Assembly (NCBI RefSeq): GCF_014529535.1
Contig: NW_023503608.1
Location: 9,784,501 to 9,848,500 of the forward strand
Source: Bradysia coprophila
Taxonomy: Eukaryota; Arthropoda; Insecta; Diptera; Sciaridae
Direction: 5' to 3'
DNA: 64,000 nt
Positions within the stretch are counted from its first letter, which is position 1. Each line of letters opens with the position of its first letter. The position numbers were made by a program, and so were the translations under genes. Of this stretch, positions 59,066 to 64,000 are shown in pieces. The notes beneath the pieces were generated by a model. That model searched no databases. It saw only the letters and a program-made list of their open reading frames with translations, and was not told the origin of the DNA.

Positions 59066-60880
59066 AAATGCGAACAAAAATTGAATTGAATTCCATCATC
59101 AAAAAACCTGTCCTCTCAAACGCATGTCCTCAACAAAATAACGGAAAAAAAAATTATCGCATCCCATATGCGATTGCCTAAACTAAACAAAAAACAAAAA
59201 TAATTTGCTTTTAAACAGGAAAAACGTAATCTCTATGATGGCTGGTGGTATATTATTGAAGAATCGGTCTGATGAAATTTATTAATTTTTATTTTGGTTT
59301 CGAATTGATGTGAAAAACTAGTGTTGTGTTCTAAACTAAAAACAAATTGATCTAACTAAGTACCCGTAAGGCAGAAAAGAAACTCTTTCGTTTGTGTATA
59401 CATGTTCGGTGTTATTACATAACAAATGTAGTTACAGTGAAGCACATTATTGAAGGATCTTCGATCATATTCCATGTCAATTGAAGTAGGAAATTGATTC
59501 CAAGACAATGATTGATAGAGAGAGGCCAGAGAGGTCCAAGAATGTAACTTTGAATGCAATAAAAATATGTTCAAATTTGAAGATTCAAGCTTTCATCTCT
59601 ATACACAGTGTTTCTGATGATTTTTCAAGCGACGCTGTAATGAAATTCTTCGATCTGATTCTACCATTCTCGTTAAGGTATTGGTTCGCTTTGATGTGCT
59701 TTCAATTTTACTTATCCAATGTTAGACTGGAAGCTTAACGCAAATGCTAAGATTTCGTGTGTAACACTTGTTAGCCACTTTAATCCGTACACTAACACAT
59801 TTTAAAACTGGTTTTGCCACCCAAAACCCAACTCTAACGATCTGTAAAATGTAATTTCACTCGGTTTCGAAATGGGAAAAATACATACCGTTCTCATGTC
59901 CTTGTCCATTTTATATGTCCGATGTTCATTGAATAACGTCTTCGATATAAAAAGTCCTAAAACTTGCCATAAATTTCGAAAGGAATTAAGAAAGTAAGTG
60001 AATTACAACTTAATGGTCTCAATGTAGACAACACGATAATCCGTAGGGTGTGGACTATTATTCGTAGCGAGTGTCTGGTGTTTTATTGAGACTCTATTTA
60101 GAAGAGACTAAATTTTTCTTCCGACATGTGAAACCACATATTCAAAACATGGAAATTATCGTTAGTGAAATATTGTAACATCTTTGTAAATTTTCAATCG
60201 GATGCTTGCTTTTGCAAACCACACATCACTTTTAGGTAAATGTAAATGCTATTGAAATGTGAATAGCCAACTTTCCAAATTAATTTATTTTCTTTGATTA
60301 ATTTAATCTCTACCACTTATGCCTGAAGTTTACAATTGAAAAACGACAAACAACAAATATTTTTAGAAACGAAAACTTACAAACAAATTGGAATTTATTA
60401 TTTTTATATTTAACAGCATTAAGATTGCATGTTGTGCCTTCTTTTATTTATTTAAAAACATTTTTGATAGAAACTTTGCTAAAACGACAGAATTGTTTTG
60501 AATGACGAAACAAAAATGAAAAAAAGAGAATTGCAAATCAACGGTACAGGTGTTTTTGTTACCCCCTCATCCCAGTTTTTTTTTTTTATCCAACTGAATG
60601 TTAAACAACAACGATAGGTATATTATAAATATTATGACAACATAATTTACTCTTATACCTCCATTTATATTTAATCCACATAAATCTCTTAAGTTTATTG
60701 GCAATAAAAATATTTTTATTACTAAGATCTGCACTGCATTGTGTTTCAATTTTTACAAAAAGGAGTTAGCAGTGTCAACACAGCTGAAAGAATCATTCTT
60801 CCTCAGTAACAGTCGCTATTCGTTAGAATTTCAATAAACCCGCTGGCCAAGACTGACAAGCAAATTACTATTTCACAACC
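59066..60880. other. 3' UTR of the LITAF gene and intergenic DNA
   Basis: The first 500 bp probably form the LITAF 3' UTR, ending near AATAAA at 59558-59563. The rest is A+T-rich with no supported gene. Confidence 0.4.
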
Positions 60881-61262
60881 CGGGCGAGAAAATAATCATT
60901 TTCTCACCTCAGCTGAAACTTCTGTAGCCTTTGTTGTGAAAGACGTTTGTGTCACGGCAGAGTAAAATAAACCAGGCAGGAGCGGTTCATTTTCGAAACG
61001 TCAAATAAGGAACCTAATACACTGTATGAAAATGAACTCAAATGAACACTGACATAAATTGAAAAATTTTATTCGCAAAGATTACTAGATTACTAGTCAA
61101 ACAAGTGCTCCTGCCTGGTTAACTTTACTCTGCCGTGGTTGTGTTTATGATGGAAAAAAGTAGGAAATGTAATTATGTCGGGTGACTTGTGGCCACAACA
61201 ACACCCTCAAAATGAAATTTCCAACTTTTTCCCTCTGATAAACAATAGTTATTTCTAACGAG
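60881..61262. repeat. Dispersed repeat interrupted by a MITE
   Basis: 60881-60952 (ATTTTCTCACCTCAGCTGAAACTTCTG...) and 61138-61262 (GTTGTGTTTATGATGGAAAAAAGT...ACACCCTCAAAATGAAATTTCC) align with the contiguous sequence at about 7261-7510, so they were one repeat copy split by the insertion at 60953-61137. Confidence 0.65.
60953..61137. mobile_element. MITE, CACGGCAGAGTAAA ends (second copy)
   Basis: Inverted ends CACGGCAGAGTAAA..ACCAGGCAGGAGCG and GCTCCTGCCTGGTT..TTTACTCTGCCGTG. Interior shared with 27204-27400 (ATGAACTCAAATGAACACTG). TTGTGT on the left and right flanks may be the target duplication. Confidence 0.85.
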
Positions 61263-61707
61263 AGCGATGTAATTTCGCATGTCGTGTTTTGCCATTTTTT
61301 TCACGAAACGCCATGCAATTTTCGAAAACATAAACAAAGTGACAGTTCGAATGAAAAAAGTTCTATTTTCTCCTCACTTGAGAGAAAGTGCTGCAGTTTT
61401 CTTACTAGTAATATAATTCGACCAGTCGACAAGAAACAATTTATTTCAGTAGTAAGTTGGGTAAAACCATTTAATGGAAAATGTTTTACATCGTCACAAA
61501 GTGATGAAATATATTTTCTACATTCTTGAAAGTCTAGGACTTAAAACGTTTGCTGCTGCACTTAAAAGTGATCATATTTATGAATAACTACGAACATTGT
61601 ATGAACTTTAAGCTTCCTTCACTTACAAATTAAAAAAGCTCTTGAAAGATTAAAGAGAAATTTATAACTTTTTTTTGTCTTACCCTATATTAGGTAGATA
61701 AGTAATG
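61263..61707. other. Intergenic, nothing recognised
   Basis: Short frame 61284-61529 without motifs. Confidence 0.35.
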
Positions 61708-61906
61708 TCACAGCACTGCTACTAGCATGAACACTGAATTGACAAGTGTCAAATTTGGAGGCTTTAGTGATAGGCGCTACCGCTTAGGATTGTTTGCATT
61801 GTATGTTTTAACTCATACTCGTATCATACTCGTAGCTCGTATCACTAAAGCCTCCCAATTTGACACTTGTCAATATTCAGTGTTTATGCTAGTAGCAGTG
61901 CTGTGA
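61708..61906. mobile_element. 199-bp foldback MITE, TCACAGCACTGCTACTAGCA ends
   Basis: Arms of about 65 bp, inverted with few differences, run from TCACAGCACTGCTACTAGCA through ACACTGAAT, TTGACAAGTGTCAAATTTGG and GGCTTTAGTGATA. The loop is about 70 bp. Non-coding. Confidence 0.85.
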
Positions 61907-62132
61907 TGCAAGTCACCATTTCTAAAATCTATGCTTTTTTCAGTACGACGTCAAACATTGCACACTGTCTTGCCTTGTGGGCACGAGAACAGATTTAAAA
62001 TAAGTGGCCTACTCGACATCCCACTGCGGGGACCAAAATAAGAGGGTTTTTGAACGTTAAAAAATCTGTTCTTATGTGTGTTCTTGGAAGTTGCTGTGAA
62101 GTAACTAATCCTTTCTTGAGCTAAGTGCCCAT

Positions 62133-62265
62133 TCCACTCAACAAAAAGTACCCCGTGAGAGAGCCGTTAGAGAGTGAACTGTAAAATAAACAAAGAAAAG
62201 ATTGAAAAAATTCAATTTTGTCTCTCACAGTTACTTTTTTGGTAAGAGAAAACTAGACATTATCT
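62133..62265. mobile_element. Partial copy of the 26738 hairpin MITE
   Basis: Begins AAGTGCCCATTCCACT, then CGTGAGAGAGCCGTTAGAG, AAATAAACAAAGAAAA, CAATTTTGTCTCTCAC and GGTAAGAGAAAACTAG, following the left arm of 26738-27163 in order. The right arm is missing. Confidence 0.75.
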
Positions 62266-62645
62266 GTTATACCTGTCAGAAGCAAATACTTTCGTGCTAC
62301 ACACATATAATAATGTGCTCATACTTCCGGCACGTGTGATCACATCCAGCACGTAATATTATTTTTATCAGTGTGTATATAACACGTATGTACACAATCT
62401 TATTATTTTTGACCATGTCTCCTTACAATTGAATGAAGGTAAGGCGTGTGATCTAATTTTTATATGTTTGTTGATAACAAGCTGTTTCTACTCTACAGGT
62501 AAATAATTGTTTATTGATGATCTTTTCATTAATACAATTCAGTCGATTGGCATTCTTGAAGTTGTTCGGTTTAATAAAAAGAAGTCTAACTTTTAGTTCA
62601 GTAAATTGTGGTAATTTTCATCACTTACATAAGGGAAACCAATTA

Positions 62646-64000
62646 ATGAAAATGCAGTTCCTTTCGCTTCAAAAACTATTTCTACCTCTTATATTTACAA
62701 TTATTCTTATTGATTTGTCTAATGCATCGACCAAAGTAACTAACAATTTAAAGTCATGCCTCGAAGGACACGGATCAAATACAACATCTATATTTGTGGT
62801 TCGAAACACTCACGCCGAGAGATACAATTCAGTAAACTATCAATGGAACACAATTTCTAATATATTCCCATTGGCCTACATCATTCCAAATTCGACAAAA
62901 GATGTTCAAAATGCGATTCGCTGTGGAAGAGCTACAAAAGTTCGAATGTTTCCGAAAAGTGGTGGACATTCTTATCAGAAATATTCATTCGGTGATTCTA
63001 ATTCCGTTGTTTTGGACTTGACGAATTTGTCAGAAATTCGAATCAATAAAAAGGACAAAACTGTTCAGATTGGCTCTGGGGCATTGCTTTCCAAAATTTA
63101 TTTTACTCTTTGGACGAATGGCAAGTATGGACTTCCATCCACTAGTTGTACGGGTGTTGGCATTGGAGGTGCAGCTCTAGGGGGTGGATATGGTTTTTGG
63201 TCGAAACGATTCGGATTGACTCTCGATAATATTATTGGTATGGATTTTGTTGATCCGCAGGGCAAGCACTTGAAGGTGAATTGTGACAATAATAAAGACC
63301 TGTTCTGGGCTTTACGTGGTGGTGGTTTGGGTAACTTTGGAATAGTTACAAATTTTGAATTCAAACTTTTTGACGCAGCTTCGTTGAATGTGAAGCGGAT
63401 TGCGTTCAAATTCGATGTCAATATGTTTGATCAAATATTCAGCGAATTTCAATCTTTAAATTATGATTATAGAAATGGGACGCCATATATTGGAATGACA
63501 ATCACCCAAACAGACATAAGTGTTAAAGTCATTGATACTGATCTGACAGATGCTGATGTTAGGAAAATTATCGCCAGATTTCCCAAACAGATGCTAAAAC
63601 CAGTTTCTATCAAATCGATGAATCTTATTGATTTAACATTGGAAAACTCTTCTCCAGAAGCAAAAACACCTGATGACTTAAGCAAAGTGTCACGGATGAG
63701 CACATCAAAACATGGATATAAAGCAAAATCTTATTTCTCGAGCAAAATTTTAACTCGTAAAGAAATAGCTCAGCTTAAACCATCAATGAGCAGTGTGCCG
63801 TCTGGAATTTTCCTACAATTTGGTTCGTTTGGTGGGGCTGTTAATCGAATTTCGAAAAACGAAACCAGTTTTGTTCACCGAGATTCTCTATATTTGATTC
63901 AAGTTGGAATTTCACCACCAGATCAACAACCAGAAAATGAATTAAAACAACAAATATGGTTGAAAGAATTCGAAAATGTAGCGAAAGTGTTGGATAACGG
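62646..64000 (+). CDS. Secreted berberine-bridge-enzyme-like FAD oxidase (3' end outside window)
   Basis: An uninterrupted frame from ATG 62646 to the window edge, 451 codons so far with no intron. A signal peptide (MKMQFLSLQKLFLPLIFTII..., cleavage about NAS) and several Asn-x-Ser/Thr sites mark it as secreted. The FAD-PCMH domain is clear. FPKSGGHSY holds His108, the 8-alpha-histidyl FAD link. Cys168 in STSCTGVGIGG is placed like the second (6-S-cysteinyl) link of bicovalent BBE oxidases. ALGGGYGFWSKRFGLTLDN and WALRGGGLGNFGIVTNFEFK are the standard FAD-binding signatures. Family members oxidise sugars, alkaloids or polyketides with O2, releasing H2O2, and are typical of plants, fungi and bacteria. 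The intronless run contrasts with its neighbours. The missing part would be the C-terminal BBE segment. Confidence 0.93.
   Translation, partial: MKMQFLSLQKLFLPLIFTIILIDLSNASTKVTNNLKSCLEGHGSNTTSIFVVRNTHAERYNSVNYQWNTISNIFPLAYIIPNSTKDVQNAIRCGRATKVRMFPKSGGHSYQKYSFGDSNSVVLDLTNLSEIRINKKDKTVQIGSGALLSKIYFTLWTNGKYGLPSTSCTGVGIGGAALGGGYGFWSKRFGLTLDNIIGMDFVDPQGKHLKVNCDNNKDLFWALRGGGLGNFGIVTNFEFKLFDAASLNVKRIAFKFDVNMFDQIFSEFQSLNYDYRNGTPYIGMTITQTDISVKVIDTDLTDADVRKIIARFPKQMLKPVSIKSMNLIDLTLENSSPEAKTPDDLSKVSRMSTSKHGYKAKSYFSSKILTRKEIAQLKPSMSSVPSGIFLQFGSFGGAVNRISKNETSFVHRDSLYLIQVGISPPDQQPENELKQQIWLKEFENVAKVLDN

Noticed and set aside
1-64000. CRISPR arrays, operons, rRNA, LTR or other virus-like elements
   Set aside because: None seen. 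Repeats are palindromic MITEs or short dispersed units, and genes are spliced eukaryotic genes.

Overview
This is an A+T-rich piece of an animal nuclear genome. The exon-intron genes look insect and most likely dipteran: short GT-AG introns, proteins that read like Drosophila pavarotti and approximated, and a mosaic of small palindromic DNA transposons. Several traits (many foldback MITEs, a secreted FAD oxidase, lineage-specific secreted peptides) would suit a lower dipteran such as a fungus gnat, but the species assignment is inference. No prokaryotic operon, CRISPR array or rRNA was seen, and no virus-like element was recognised.

Layout. 1-3.2 kb: two convergent tRNA-Asn(GTT) genes in an inverted duplication. 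3.2-6.35 kb (-): nine-exon SLC5 sodium/solute symporter. 6.4-9.3 kb: repeats. 9.3-12.45 kb (-): kinesin-6 pavarotti/KIF23. 14.0-15.4 kb (+): protein phosphatase 1 inhibitor-2. 17.1 kb (-): 48-residue membrane micropeptide. 17.9-20.1 kb (-): six-exon protein with a possible MAP10/DUF4497-like N-terminus. 21.8-23.2 kb (+): secreted regucalcin/SMP-30-like protein. 24.0-26.3 kb (-): TMEM209. 26.7-27.4 kb: two MITEs. 29.4-32.7 kb (-): INPP5E-type inositol polyphosphate 5-phosphatase. 33-38.6 kb: long 5' region rich in palindromic elements. 38.8-45.5 kb (+): DHHC palmitoyltransferase approximated (ZDHHC14/18) with two alternative 3' ends. 47.7-50.8 kb (-): HARBI1-like domesticated Harbinger transposase whose second intron contains a complete single-exon gene for a secreted protein. 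51.9-52.2 kb (+): defensin-like six-cysteine secreted peptide. 53-57.6 kb: intergenic with a 956-bp foldback element. 57.7-59.1 kb (+): LITAF/SIMPLE-domain protein. 59-62.6 kb: several MITEs. 62.6-64 kb (+): secreted berberine-bridge-enzyme-like FAD oxidase running off the window edge.

The conserved genes are unrelated housekeeping or signalling genes: cytokinesis (pav), PP1 control, nuclear-envelope membrane protein, phosphoinositide control, Hippo/Fat-pathway palmitoylation, endosomal LITAF. They form no functional cluster. The more lineage-specific content is the secreted set (regucalcin-like, nested secreted protein, defensin-like peptide, FAD oxidase) and the dense palindromic MITEs around it. 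Exon boundaries below were derived by hand from GT/AG sites and reading-frame continuity. Where phases closed exactly and total length matched the family, the models are firm.
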